Assembly (NCBI GenBank): GCA_910586255.1
Contig: CAJUHR010000066.1
Span: forward strand, 1 to 9,828
Direction: 5' to 3'
DNA length: 9,828 nucleotides
Source: an uncultured Lachnospiraceae bacterium
Lineage (GTDB): Bacteria; Bacillota; Clostridia; Lachnospirales; Lachnospiraceae
Shown here: positions 1 to 6,356 of the stretch, one piece after another
How positions within the stretch are numbered: position 1 is the stretch's first letter
How the letters are laid out: each line of letters starts with the position of its first letter
Position numbers and translations under genes: made by a program
Notes under the pieces: generated by a model
The model's input: the letters and a program-made list of their open reading frames with translations, nothing else
Databases searched by the model: none
What the model was told of the DNA's origin: nothing

Positions 1-288
1 TTTATTGAATTTTCAAGGTGCATAGGCACTTATGCAAGTGCGAAGTTTGAGTAATCTATTCTTTTTATTTGTTCCAAAACTCTTTCTGCACTTTTATTCC
101 ACTTTAGTCAACTATAGATAACCATCTTTCCTTCCCATCTCCACATAAAAACAACTCATATTATCCGATATTGACCTCTCCATTTTACTCCTATTAATTG
201 TAAAATAAAAGGACGATATATTATCTCAACCCAGAAAATATATTGTACGCAACTAGCAAACTTTTATTTCGCAAAGGAGAAAAAAGCT
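1..288. other. AT-rich non-coding region upstream of the recombinase
   Basis: No convincing gene is visible on either strand in this stretch. It holds a small stem-loop at 26-41 (GCACTT, loop ATGC, AAGTGC), which overlaps an alternative 5-bp hairpin at 20-35 (GCATA/TATGC), so the two folds are mutually exclusive. An AT-only inverted repeat (ATATATT at 216-222, AATATAT at 237-243) lies just before the recombinase and could be chance in such AT-rich sequence. The base composition is clearly more AT-rich than the minus-strand genes on the right. Confidence 0.6.
171..197 (+). promoter_or_regulatory. possible weak promoter for the recombinase gene
   Basis: TTGACC at 171-176 and TATTAA at 192-197 resemble -35 and -10 boxes, but the spacer is only 15 bp, shorter than the usual 17. 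It would give a 5' leader of about 85 nt before the ATG at 289. No better pair was found close to the gene, so this is a weak call. Confidence 0.3.
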
Positions 289-1092
289 ATGATTGAAGAG
301 TTTGAAAAGTACCTAAAAGATCAAAATCTTTCCCAAAACACTATTATATCGTATATGTATACCGTAAAACAGTTTCATAAACGATATGAAACCGTAACCC
401 GCAAAAATCTGCGGGAGTACAAAATGTATTTGATTGAAAACTACAAGCCCCAGACAGTCAACCTTCGGATACGGGCCATAAATTGTTATCTGGAAAGTAT
501 TCAGAAGGAAAAGTGGAAGCTTACCACCGTAAAGGTACAGCAAAAGCCTTTTCTGGAAAATGTCATCAGTGAAGCGGATTATTTGTATTTTAAAAACCGC
601 TTAAAGCAGGATGGAGAAATGTACTGGTACTTTGTGATTCGCTTCCTGGCAGCCACGGGCGCCCGGGTCAGCGAATTAATTCAGATCAAATCCGAGCATG
701 TAAAAATCGGGTATCTGGATCTCTATTCAAAGGGGGGAAAGCTTCGCAGAATCTATATTCCTTCTGCCCTGAAAAAGGAAGCGCTAGCCTGGCTTACGGA
801 AAACAACCGGCAAAGTGGTTTTATCTTTGTCAACAAATATGGCAACTGTATCACTTCACGGGGCATAGCGGGACAGTTGAAAAAGTTTGCGAAGCAGTAT
901 GGTTTGGATCCTTCTGTGATATATCCTCATTCCTTCCGTCATCGCTTTGCCAAAAGCTTTTTGGAACGATACAGTGATATCTCCATGTTGGCGGATTTGA
1001 TGGGACACGAGAGCATTGAAACCACCCGAATCTATCTCCGCAAAACCAGTACGGAACAACAGAATATTATCAATCAGGTGGTAGACTGGTGA
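289..1092 (+). CDS. tyrosine recombinase / phage-type integrase (XerC/D-like)
   Basis: This 267-residue protein is a site-specific recombinase of the tyrosine family, which cuts and rejoins DNA through a covalent phosphotyrosine. An N-terminal SAM-like DNA-binding domain (about residues 1-80) is followed by the catalytic domain. The full active site is visible: Arg126 in ATGARVSEL, probable beta-hairpin Lys148 in YSKGGKLR, His214 and Arg217 in HSFRHRF, His240 in LMGHES and Tyr249 in TRIYLRK. Length and layout fit small Xer-like enzymes with no accessory arm-binding domain. The start is supported by AAGGAG at 274-279, nine bases before the ATG. No excisionase, phage or conjugation gene lies beside it, and it sits directly upstream of a surface-glycan membrane protein on the same strand. 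It could resolve or invert DNA locally, or be a remnant of a mobile element; its target site cannot be told from this window. Confidence 0.93.
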   Translation: MIEEFEKYLKDQNLSQNTIISYMYTVKQFHKRYETVTRKNLREYKMYLIENYKPQTVNLRIRAINCYLESIQKEKWKLTTVKVQQKPFLENVISEADYLYFKNRLKQDGEMYWYFVIRFLAATGARVSELIQIKSEHVKIGYLDLYSKGGKLRRIYIPSALKKEALAWLTENNRQSGFIFVNKYGNCITSRGIAGQLKKFAKQYGLDPSVIYPHSFRHRFAKSFLERYSDISMLADLMGHESIETTRIYLRKTSTEQQNIINQVVDW

Positions 1093-1106
1093 TTTGACCT
1101 TTATGA

Positions 1107-1141
1107 CATCCGCCCGCAAGCATTTTGTCACAGGGCGGATG
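1107..1141. repeat. 9-bp inverted repeat after the recombinase stop codon
   Basis: CATCCGCCC at 1107-1115 is the exact reverse complement of GGGCGGATG at 1133-1141, with a 17-nt loop. It begins 14 nt after the recombinase stop codon. The GC-rich stem could help end transcription, but neither strand has a T run after it, so it is not a normal intrinsic terminator. The 17-nt spacer is also longer than the 6-8 bp usual between the arms of a tyrosine recombinase core site. Confidence 0.5.
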
Positions 1142-1180
1142 CCCCCGTGAACAGTAACAATCTTGAAACCAGAATAAGCA

Positions 1181-1200
1181 GCAAACCTTTCAAAGGTTGC
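1181..1200. promoter_or_regulatory. operator-like palindrome at the promoter of the glycan polymerase/ligase gene
   Basis: AACCTTT and AAAGGTT form a 7-bp inverted repeat around a single C, and GC/GC flanks extend it if one bulged A is allowed. The right arm overlaps the -35 box (1197-1202) of the promoter that follows. The one-base centre is too small for a good RNA hairpin, and the repeat lies upstream of the predicted transcript. A DNA-binding site for a dimeric regulator is the likelier reading. The regulator is unknown. Confidence 0.4.
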
Positions 1201-1225
1201 GTGATAAAACAATTGATGCTATACT
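1197..1225 (+). promoter_or_regulatory. promoter of the Wzy_C membrane protein gene
   Basis: The -35 box TTGCGT (1197-1202) and the -10 box TATACT (1220-1225) are separated by exactly 17 bp. A TG dinucleotide one base before the -10 makes it an extended -10 promoter. Transcription would begin near 1232 and leave a 5' leader of roughly 45 nt. The gene can therefore be expressed independently of the upstream recombinase. Confidence 0.65.
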
Positions 1226-1261
1226 AATTCTGAAACGAAAGTCCCTTTCCACAAACCCAAT

Positions 1262-1266
1262 GGAGG
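1262..1266 (+). promoter_or_regulatory. ribosome binding site that fixes a GTG start
   Basis: GGAGG lies nine bases before GTG at 1276. The nearby ATG triplets at 1260 and 1268 are out of frame with the long open frame, and the frame from 1268 stops after 26 codons. GTG is therefore the supported start. Confidence 0.75.
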
Positions 1267-1275
1267 TATGTCATC

Positions 1276-2910
1276 GTGCGTACAAAAAATAGCAGCGGCC
1301 TGTCAAAATCTTTTACGGAAACCTGCTCAGCCATCGCGAGCGGTGTGATCGGCGTAGCTCTGGTTTTCCTTTTTACAGTATTTCCGCTCATATATGACAA
1401 CTCTTATATTAATATTTTGGAAACCAAATACCATTATTTCTGCATATTCGCCATAGGCATGCTGGGAACTCTTCTGGCGCTGGGCATTATTATGGCATGT
1501 GTTGATCTCATAGAATTCAGGGGAGTACACACCCGGCATTTTTTTGTGGGTTTTTTCTCCCGGCGCGAAAACAAGGCTGCCTTGTTCACAGCAGATATGG
1601 CTGTTTTGATCTTTTGGCTGTCTTCTGCCATATCCACTCTGTTGTCCGCCTATCCAAAAGAGGCCTTCCTGGGCAATAAAGGGCGCTATTCGGGGCTCTT
1701 TTTGCTGAACCTGTATGTAATGTGCTATTTTGCCATTAGCCGCCTCTGGAGGCCTAAAAAATGGTATCTGGACTTATTTCTGGCCAGTGGTATGATTCTG
1801 TGCCTGCTCGGGATTACCGATTATTTTCAGATGGATATTTTAGATCTGCACAAGGCAATTGCAGCGTCCCAGGCAACGATTTTTACCTCCACTCTGGGCA
1901 ATATTAATACTTACACGGCTTATGTGGGACTGATTATGGGTGCTTCTGCCGCTATGTTTTCCCTGGAAAAAAGTCCGCCTAAAATCCTGTGGTATTATTT
2001 TTGTATGATTGTCTCCTTCACCGCGATTATCATGGGATGCAGCGACAATGCCTACCTAAGCATGGCTGCCCTTTTTGGAGGCCTTCCGTTTGTTCTGCTG
2101 GCAAATCGGGAAGGAATAAAAAGATATTTAATTATTATTGCAACCTTTTTCTCCGTCATCCAGCTGATCGATATAACCAACCAAATATTTGCGGACCGGG
2201 TGATCGGGCTGGAAAGCCTGTTTCTTATTATTGTCAATTCGGGCTGTTTAATCTACCTTGTTATGCTCTTCTGGGTGCTTACCCTGGCCTATATGAGCTT
2301 CCACAAAAAGCACGAGGAGACCTTAGGCTCCTCCCCTTCCTTTTCGGGAAAAAGTCTTGTTTTTTGGTGGGGTGTTCTGATTGCCGCATTTATGCTGATC
2401 CTTTGTTTTATGTTTTTTGATGCCAATATAAGAGGAAATGGAGCTCGCTACGGCGCCCTCCAATCCTACCTGGTCTTTAATGACAGCTGGGGTACATCCC
2501 GCGGATATATCTGGAAAAAGTCTCTGGAGCTTTACAGCAATTTCCCAATGCCCAGGAAGCTTTTCGGATATGGCCCGGATACCTTCGGACTCCTAACAAA
2601 CAACAAAATCCGTCAGGAAATGGTTGAAGCCACTGGTTTATTTTTTGACAGCGCCCACAATTCCATTCTCCAGTATTTGTTGACAATCGGCCTTGTCGGC
2701 ACAGGGGGATATTTGGTGTTTCTTCTCTCTTCTATGTGGCATATGCTTAAGAACCGGCAGAGAAACAGCTACATTCTTGGCGTGTTATTTGCCGTTGCCT
2801 GTTATGTATTGCAATCCACGGTAAATATTGATCTGCCTATTGTTACGCCTGTTATGTGGGCTCTGGTCAGCATGGGAATAGCCGGATGCCGGGCATCAAA
2901 AGAGGTTTAA
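1276..2910 (+). CDS. O-antigen ligase/polymerase (Wzy_C) family membrane protein
   Basis: This 544-residue integral membrane protein has about 12-14 hydrophobic segments, the first near residues 17-40 and the last near 520-538. It matches the Wzy_C/WaaL family, which joins or polymerises lipid-linked glycans on the outer face of the membrane. Family-type features are the AYPKEAFLGNKGRYSGL stretch (125-141), LGNINTYTAY (207-216), and a large hydrophilic loop after the segment at about 360-381. That loop carries TSRGYIWKKSLEL (407-419), FGYGPDTFG (430-438) and SAHNSILQYL (459-468); Arg409 and His461 are the likely key residues. In a Gram-positive cell it would act on a capsule, exopolysaccharide or wall glycan, not on LPS. 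It has its own promoter and ends at a strong terminator, so it is probably transcribed alone. Whether it polymerises (Wzy) or ligates cannot be settled from sequence. Confidence 0.85.
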   Translation: MRTKNSSGLSKSFTETCSAIASGVIGVALVFLFTVFPLIYDNSYINILETKYHYFCIFAIGMLGTLLALGIIMACVDLIEFRGVHTRHFFVGFFSRRENKAALFTADMAVLIFWLSSAISTLLSAYPKEAFLGNKGRYSGLFLLNLYVMCYFAISRLWRPKKWYLDLFLASGMILCLLGITDYFQMDILDLHKAIAASQATIFTSTLGNINTYTAYVGLIMGASAAMFSLEKSPPKILWYYFCMIVSFTAIIMGCSDNAYLSMAALFGGLPFVLLANREGIKRYLIIIATFFSVIQLIDITNQIFADRVIGLESLFLIIVNSGCLIYLVMLFWVLTLAYMSFHKKHEETLGSSPSFSGKSLVFWWGVLIAAFMLILCFMFFDANIRGNGARYGALQSYLVFNDSWGTSRGYIWKKSLELYSNFPMPRKLFGYGPDTFGLLTNNKIRQEMVEATGLFFDSAHNSILQYLLTIGLVGTGGYLVFLLSSMWHMLKNRQRNSYILGVLFAVACYVLQSTVNIDLPIVTPVMWALVSMGIAGCRASKEV

Positions 2911-2916
2911 AATACC

Positions 2917-2954
2917 ATAAAAAGACCAGACGAAACCCTGTCTGGTCTTTTTAT
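2917..2954. terminator. bidirectional intrinsic terminator
   Basis: A perfect 15-bp stem (2917-2931 pairing with 2940-2954) encloses the 8-nt loop GAAACCCT. The core is AAAAAGACCAGAC / GTCTGGTCTTTTT, so both strands show a GC-containing stem ending in a run of five T. It lies between two convergent genes, seven bases after the membrane-protein stop codon and about 18 bases beyond the leuA stop codon, and can serve both. Confidence 0.93.
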
Positions 2955-2972
2955 AGAAAACTATCGGATTGA

Positions 2973-4646
2973 TCATGAATAGAACAATCTGTTTACTGCA
3001 CTAAAAATACCCCGAACAGATGCTCTGGTAATATTGGAGCTAACTCCAACACCGTAAGTAACTTTTCCGCTTTCCTGATCCATCAGATGAATATAAGATG
3101 CCGCCTGTGCGTTGGAGCCGGTCTGCAATGCATGCTCGCTGTAGTCCAGAACCTTAATCTGAATCCCAAATTCTTCCTCCAGTCCCCGCTGTACCGCATC
3201 GATCGGGCCGTTGCCCACACCTTCAAACACCTTTTCAATTCCATGGTCTGTGTATGTCACCTTGGCCAGGGTGGCAAATACGTCCTTCTCCACCTCCGTA
3301 TCGGTAATCTGGCACCGACGGAAATGCATGGGCTCTTTCTTGTCCAAATAGCAGCGGCGGAATTCGTCCATAATCTGTTCTGGAGCCACCTCCCCCTGCT
3401 TCTCTGAGATCATCTGAATTACGTCTGCAAATTCCTTATGCATCCCTTTAGGAAGCTTAAATCCATAGAAAGTATCCATCACGAAGGCCACTCCGCCCTT
3501 GCCGGACTGACTGTTAATCCGGACAATAGGCTCGTAAACCCGTCCAATGTCGGAGGGATCAATGGGCAGGTAGGGAACCTCCCAGTAGTCTCCGTTTCTC
3601 TCCTTAAGGGCCTGCATTCCCTTGTTGATCGCGTCCTGATGAGATCCGGAAAATGCCGTAAATACCAGCTTTCCCGCATAGGGATGCCGCGGGTCAATCT
3701 GCATCTTGGTGCAACGCTCATACACCTCGGCGATGGAGCGCACATTTTCAATCGCCAGTTCCGGATCAATCCCCTGGGAGAACATATTGTAAGCCAATGT
3801 GAGAATATCTACATTTCCCGTCCTCTCTCCGTTTCCAAACAAGGTACCTTCCACCCGGTCTGCCCCGGCCAATAATGCCTGCTCTGTGGCAGCCACACCG
3901 GTTCCCCGGTCATTGTGAGGATGTACGCTTAAGATAATGCTGTCTCTGTCTTCAAAATGCTTGTTCATCCACTCAATCTGATCTGCATACACATTCGGTG
4001 TGGTCATCTCTACTGTGGAAGGAAGATTAAAAATGATGGGCCTCTCCGGTGTAGCCTGCCCCCAGGTCTTTTGCACCGCGGTGCACACCTCCAGAGCATA
4101 GTCCAGCTCAGTGCCTGTAAAGCTCTCCGGAGAATATTCCAGAAGCATATCCCCGTCATATCCATGGGCATATTTTTTGACCAGCTCGGTTCCTTCAATG
4201 GCAATCTGCTTGATCTCCTCCCTGTCCTTATGGAACACTACATCCCTCTGTAAGGTTGAGGTGGAATTGTAAATATGAACAATAACCTTTTTGATGCCCT
4301 GAATGGCTTCAAAGGTTCTCTTAATCAGGTGCTCACGGCACTGAACCAGCACCTGCACCCGCACATCGTCCGGAATCAGATTCCTGTCCACCAACTGACG
4401 GAGAAAGTCAAATTCAATCTGGGATGCTGCCGGAAATCCGATCTCGATCTCCTTAAAACCAAGCCTCACCAACATGTTGAAAAACTCGACCTTTTCTTCC
4501 ACCACCATCGGCTCAATCAAAGCCTGATTGCCGTCCCGCAAATCTACGCTGCACCACATGGGAGCCTTTTGTATCTGCTTGTTTGGCCATTCTCTTTCCG
4601 GATAATCTACTACAGGGACTTTTTTGTATCTCTTATAATTCAACAT
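2973..4646 (-). CDS. leuA: 2-isopropylmalate synthase (long form)
   Basis: LeuA condenses acetyl-CoA with 2-oxoisovalerate to 2-isopropylmalate, the first committed step of leucine synthesis in the cytoplasm. Taken from ATG at 4646 it has 557 residues, the length of the long (yeast/actinobacterial-like, LeuA2) class. The TIM-barrel HMGL-like domain carries DLRDGNQAL (35-43), the metal-binding HPHND (242-246) and GNGERTGNVD (271-280). A linker with SQSGKGG (379-385) leads to the C-terminal regulatory LeuA dimer domain (about 445-557), including GVGNGPIDA (476-484), where leucine feedback normally acts. AGGAGGAG six bases upstream fixes the start. The frame stays open to a TTG at 4721, but the extra 25 residues have no ribosome binding site and do not look like family sequence. 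No leuB, leuC or leuD accompanies it. It has its own promoter and a long leader, and its 3' end is shared with a convergent gene through the terminator at 2917-2954. Confidence 0.96.
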   Translation of the reverse strand: MLNYKRYKKVPVVDYPEREWPNKQIQKAPMWCSVDLRDGNQALIEPMVVEEKVEFFNMLVRLGFKEIEIGFPAASQIEFDFLRQLVDRNLIPDDVRVQVLVQCREHLIKRTFEAIQGIKKVIVHIYNSTSTLQRDVVFHKDREEIKQIAIEGTELVKKYAHGYDGDMLLEYSPESFTGTELDYALEVCTAVQKTWGQATPERPIIFNLPSTVEMTTPNVYADQIEWMNKHFEDRDSIILSVHPHNDRGTGVAATEQALLAGADRVEGTLFGNGERTGNVDILTLAYNMFSQGIDPELAIENVRSIAEVYERCTKMQIDPRHPYAGKLVFTAFSGSHQDAINKGMQALKERNGDYWEVPYLPIDPSDIGRVYEPIVRINSQSGKGGVAFVMDTFYGFKLPKGMHKEFADVIQMISEKQGEVAPEQIMDEFRRCYLDKKEPMHFRRCQITDTEVEKDVFATLAKVTYTDHGIEKVFEGVGNGPIDAVQRGLEEEFGIQIKVLDYSEHALQTGSNAQAASYIHLMDQESGKVTYGVGVSSNITRASVRGIFSAVNRLFYS

Positions 4647-4880
4647 AATTTTCTCCTCCTGGAATCTGTATATAGTTGTTTGCCTTGCAACGGACATACA
4701 TGAGCGCAGGCCGCAGGCCAATCTGCCAAAACATGTTTATGTGTTAATTCACATATAATGAGCAACCCGTCACAGCTTCACAGTCGGTATATCACCCCGT
4801 AGTTTTCCACAATAAAGATCGTTACGCTTTTAGGTCTAACCCCATTGTTGTCATCATCCCTTTACTGATAAATTTTGCAT
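4647..4880 (-). promoter_or_regulatory. long leuA 5' leader, regulatory class not recognised
   Basis: The predicted leuA transcript starts near 4880, leaving an untranslated leader of about 234 nt, long enough for attenuation or ligand control. I do not see the T-box core (UGGNACCGCG) or the motifs of the common riboswitches I can recall. It contains a hairpin TATGTG-AATTAA-CACATA (minus-strand sense, 4755-4738) and a G-rich, C-poor 5' half. A direct repeat GGCCTGC GGCCTGC lies near 4720-4706. A 12-codon reading frame at 4857-4822 (MMTTMGLDLKA) has two uncommon leucine codons, TTA and CTA, but a poor ribosome binding site. Leucine-linked control is an inference from position only. Confidence 0.4.
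4653..4660 (-). promoter_or_regulatory. leuA ribosome binding site
   Basis: On the minus strand this reads AGGAGGAG and lies six bases before the ATG at 4646. It is close to ideal and decides that start over the upstream in-frame TTG at 4721. Confidence 0.85.
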
Positions 4881-4886
4881 TTTTTT

Positions 4887-4915
4887 ATTTTAACACAATT
4901 CCATTATGCTTGCAA
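4887..4915 (-). promoter_or_regulatory. leuA promoter
   Basis: In minus-strand sense the -35 box TTGCAA (4915-4910) and the -10 box TAAAAT (4892-4887) are spaced by 17 bp. It begins just 15 bases beyond the glmM stop codon, so leuA can be expressed apart from the upstream sugar genes. Confidence 0.7.
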
Positions 4916-4930
4916 GCAATTCCTGAATTG
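4907..4930. promoter_or_regulatory. two abutting palindromes over the leuA -35 region
   Basis: TGCTTGCAAGCA (4907-4918) is a perfect 12-bp palindrome centred exactly on the -35 hexamer. It overlaps by two bases a second inverted repeat, CAATTC-CT-GAATTG (4917-4930), which ends at the glmM stop codon. Neither is followed by a T run in the direction of glmM transcription, so they do not form a usual terminator. Their position suggests repressor binding. The fit to the CodY box is poor. Confidence 0.4.
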
Positions 4931-6301
4931 TTACAGCACATGTCCCTGCTCCTTCATCACATCAATCACCTGATCCACGTAATGCTCGCACTGCTCCTTG
5001 CTGGCGGCCTCCACCATCACCCGCACCACCGGCTCCGTGCCGGACTGGCGAAGCAAAATACGTCCGCCATCGCCTAACTCCTGTGTAACCTTTTTCACCA
5101 TTTCCTGAACCTTCTCATCGTCCTGGGCCAGCTGCTTGTCATGGACACGGACATTTTTCAGTACCTGAGGGAATATCTCCACCTCGGACGTCAGCTTTCC
5201 CAGGGTCTCTTTTTTCTCCAGCATAACCTCCATAACCTTTAAGGAGGTTAAAATCCCGTCACCGGTAGTGGCGTGCTTGCTGAAAATTATATGGCCGGAC
5301 TGCTCGCCGCCCAGACAATTGCCGTATTTTGCCATATTTTCATATACGTATTTGTCTCCCACCGCGGTCTTTTCATAGGCAATACCTTCCCGGTCAAACG
5401 CCTTATAGAGACCGAAGTTAGACATAATGGTGGTCACAACCGTATTGTTGACCAGAGCGCCGTTCTCCCGCATATATTTGCCGCAGATATACAAAATCTT
5501 ATCGCCGTCAACCACTTCTCCGTTTTCATTTACAGCAATGCAACGGTCCGCATCCCCATCATAGGCAAAGCCCACATCGCATCCATGATCTTTTACAAAC
5601 TGCTGTAAAACCTCGATGTGGGTCGAACCGCAGTTGGTATTAATATTTAACCCGTTAGGGGTGTTATTGATCACGTAGGTCTCCGCCCCCAGAGCATCAA
5701 ACACATTCTTTGCAATAGAGGATGCACTGCCGTTGGCACAGTCCAGCGCCACCTTTTTATTCTTAAAAGAGCGGGTGGCAATGGAGATCAGGTATCCGAT
5801 ATAGCGGTTTCTTCCTGCCGCATAGTCCACGGTCCGTCCTACCTTGTCCCGCAGGGCAAAGGGAATCTCACCCATGTCTCCGTCCAGATATTTCTCAATC
5901 TCCAGTATCACATCCTCCTCCAGCTTCTCTCCCTTGCCGTTAATGATCTTAATACCATTGTCATAGTAAGGATTATGGCTGGCAGAAATCATGATTCCGC
6001 AGTCAAATTCTTCCGTCCGAACCACATAGGACACGCTGGGCGTGGTGGTCACATGAAGAAGATACGCATCGGAGCCGGAAGCAGTCAGGCCGGCCACCAA
6101 TGAGTACTCAAACATATAGCTGCTTCTTCTGGTGTCCTTTCCGATAACAATGCGGCACCTTCCCTCCGGGTTCTGCGGTGTCATCCGGCTCCTCTGTCCG
6201 TAATACCAGCCCAAAAAACGGCCCACCTGATAGGCATGCTCCACCGTAAGATTTACATTGGCTTCCCCGCGGAAACCGTCTGTACCAAAATATTTTCCCA
6301 T
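4931..6301 (-). CDS. glmM: phosphoglucosamine mutase
   Basis: GlmM interconverts glucosamine-6-phosphate and glucosamine-1-phosphate in the cytoplasm, the step before UDP-GlcNAc for peptidoglycan and other glycans. The 456-residue protein is close to the usual length of about 450. It begins with the typical GlmM N-terminus MGKYFGTDGFRG. Visible motifs are the active-site loop ISASHNPYYDNGIK (105-118) with phosphoserine Ser108, the Mg2+ loop DGDADR (248-253), the sugar-binding GGEQSGH (331-337) and the phosphate-binding RQSGTEP (418-424). The SASHNPYYDNGIK form points to GlmM over phosphomannomutase. GGGAG nine bases before the ATG supports the start. It lies 55 bases after rfbD on the same strand with no visible terminator between, so it is probably the last gene of the nucleotide-sugar operon. 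Confidence 0.96.
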   Translation of the reverse strand: MGKYFGTDGFRGEANVNLTVEHAYQVGRFLGWYYGQRSRMTPQNPEGRCRIVIGKDTRRSSYMFEYSLVAGLTASGSDAYLLHVTTTPSVSYVVRTEEFDCGIMISASHNPYYDNGIKIINGKGEKLEEDVILEIEKYLDGDMGEIPFALRDKVGRTVDYAAGRNRYIGYLISIATRSFKNKKVALDCANGSASSIAKNVFDALGAETYVINNTPNGLNINTNCGSTHIEVLQQFVKDHGCDVGFAYDGDADRCIAVNENGEVVDGDKILYICGKYMRENGALVNNTVVTTIMSNFGLYKAFDREGIAYEKTAVGDKYVYENMAKYGNCLGGEQSGHIIFSKHATTGDGILTSLKVMEVMLEKKETLGKLTSEVEIFPQVLKNVRVHDKQLAQDDEKVQEMVKKVTQELGDGGRILLRQSGTEPVVRVMVEAASKEQCEHYVDQVIDVMKEQGHVL

Positions 6302-6356
6302 AATTGCTGTCTCCCTTTTTAAATAATAAAATTGCCTCTATTGTTAAAGTATTCCT

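Noticed and set aside
207..232. XerD-half-like sequence (ATATATTATCTCAAC) resembling part of a Firmicute dif site
   Set aside because: Only one half resembles dif as I recall it, the other arm does not match, and the region is AT-rich enough to give such matches.
856..1212. Long open frame on the minus strand across the end of the recombinase
   Set aside because: It is antisense to a well-supported gene, has no recognisable family motifs, and its frame is explained by the coding strand; the same holds for the other antisense frames in leuA, glmM, rfbD and rfbB.
4681..4694. 12 of 14 match between the leuA leader (TCCGTTGCAAGGCA on minus) and the tRNA-Phe 3' end (TCCGGTCCAAGGCA)
   Set aside because: Short, two mismatches in the middle, and no cloverleaf or T-box context around it; probably chance.
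4647..4721. 25-residue N-terminal extension of LeuA starting from TTG at 4721
   Set aside because: It has no ribosome binding site, is unlike LeuA N-termini, and the AGGAGGAG six bases before the ATG at 4646 clearly marks the start.
4917..4930. CodY box at the leuA promoter
   Set aside because: Aligned to AATTTTCWGAAAATT on its centre, only about half the positions agree.
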